6,752 bases of DNA from Bacillota bacterium (lineage in GTDB: Bacteria > Bacillota > Clostridia > Acetivibrionales > DTU013). The notes under the pieces were generated by a model. It did not search any database and was not told the origin of the DNA. It was given only the letters and a program-made list of their open reading frames with translations. Within the stretch, counting starts at the first letter, position 1. Every line of letters starts with the position of its first letter. The stretch covers positions 1-6,752 of the forward strand of contig JAEZJL010000152.1 of the NCBI GenBank assembly GCA_023415815.1. The letters run 5' to 3'. Both the position numbers and the translations under genes were made by a program. This document shows, one piece after another, positions 6,717 through 6,752 of the stretch.

Positions 6717-6752
6717 TAAAAATCCCCCGTTCCCAGCCGGTCCGGCGAGTGC

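Noticed and set aside
6736..6746. Perfect short palindrome GCCGG-T-CCGGC upstream of purA
   Set aside because: Five-bp arms around one base in GC-rich DNA at the window edge are too short to call an operator or a hairpin without the missing upstream sequence.

Overview
The window carries three protein genes and one partial tRNA gene, all on the minus strand, so transcription runs from high to low coordinates. The organism looks like a Gram-positive, clostridia-like Firmicute. The grounds are strong purine-rich Shine-Dalgarno sequences, sigma-A type promoters (TTGACA/TATTAT), a classic hairpin plus T-run terminator, and the overall look of the proteins. This is an inference, and I cannot name a genus. 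Intergenic DNA is AT-rich and the genes are moderately GC-rich.

Layout in the direction of transcription: (1) 6716-5445, purA, complete adenylosuccinate synthetase, followed by a strong intrinsic terminator at about 5397-5366. (2) 5350-5302, an AT-rich control region with a near-consensus promoter and three copies of the palindrome TAGCTA spaced 21 and 22 bp apart. (3) 5260-4529, a 243-residue fusion of a Phd/YefM antitoxin-type DNA-binding domain to a Uma2/DUF820 PD-(D/E)XK nuclease domain. (4) 4514-111, a full-length Lhr-type superfamily 2 helicase with the large C-terminal region, 14 bp downstream of the fusion gene. (5) A tRNA-Lys(UUU) promoter at 102-73 and the 5' part of the tRNA-Lys gene (52-1), whose 3' end lies outside the window.

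PurA is housekeeping. The noteworthy part is the two-gene unit between the purA terminator and tRNA-Lys: a predicted nuclease carrying an antitoxin-type operator-binding domain, co-transcribed with a DNA-repair-type helicase. Its promoter has a repeated palindrome upstream of the -35, inside the spacer and at the start site. The simplest reading is an autoregulated helicase-nuclease operon for DNA repair or genome defence. The domain assignments and promoter architecture can be read directly from the sequence; the joint function is inference. No toxin gene, mobile element, CRISPR array or plus-strand gene is supported.
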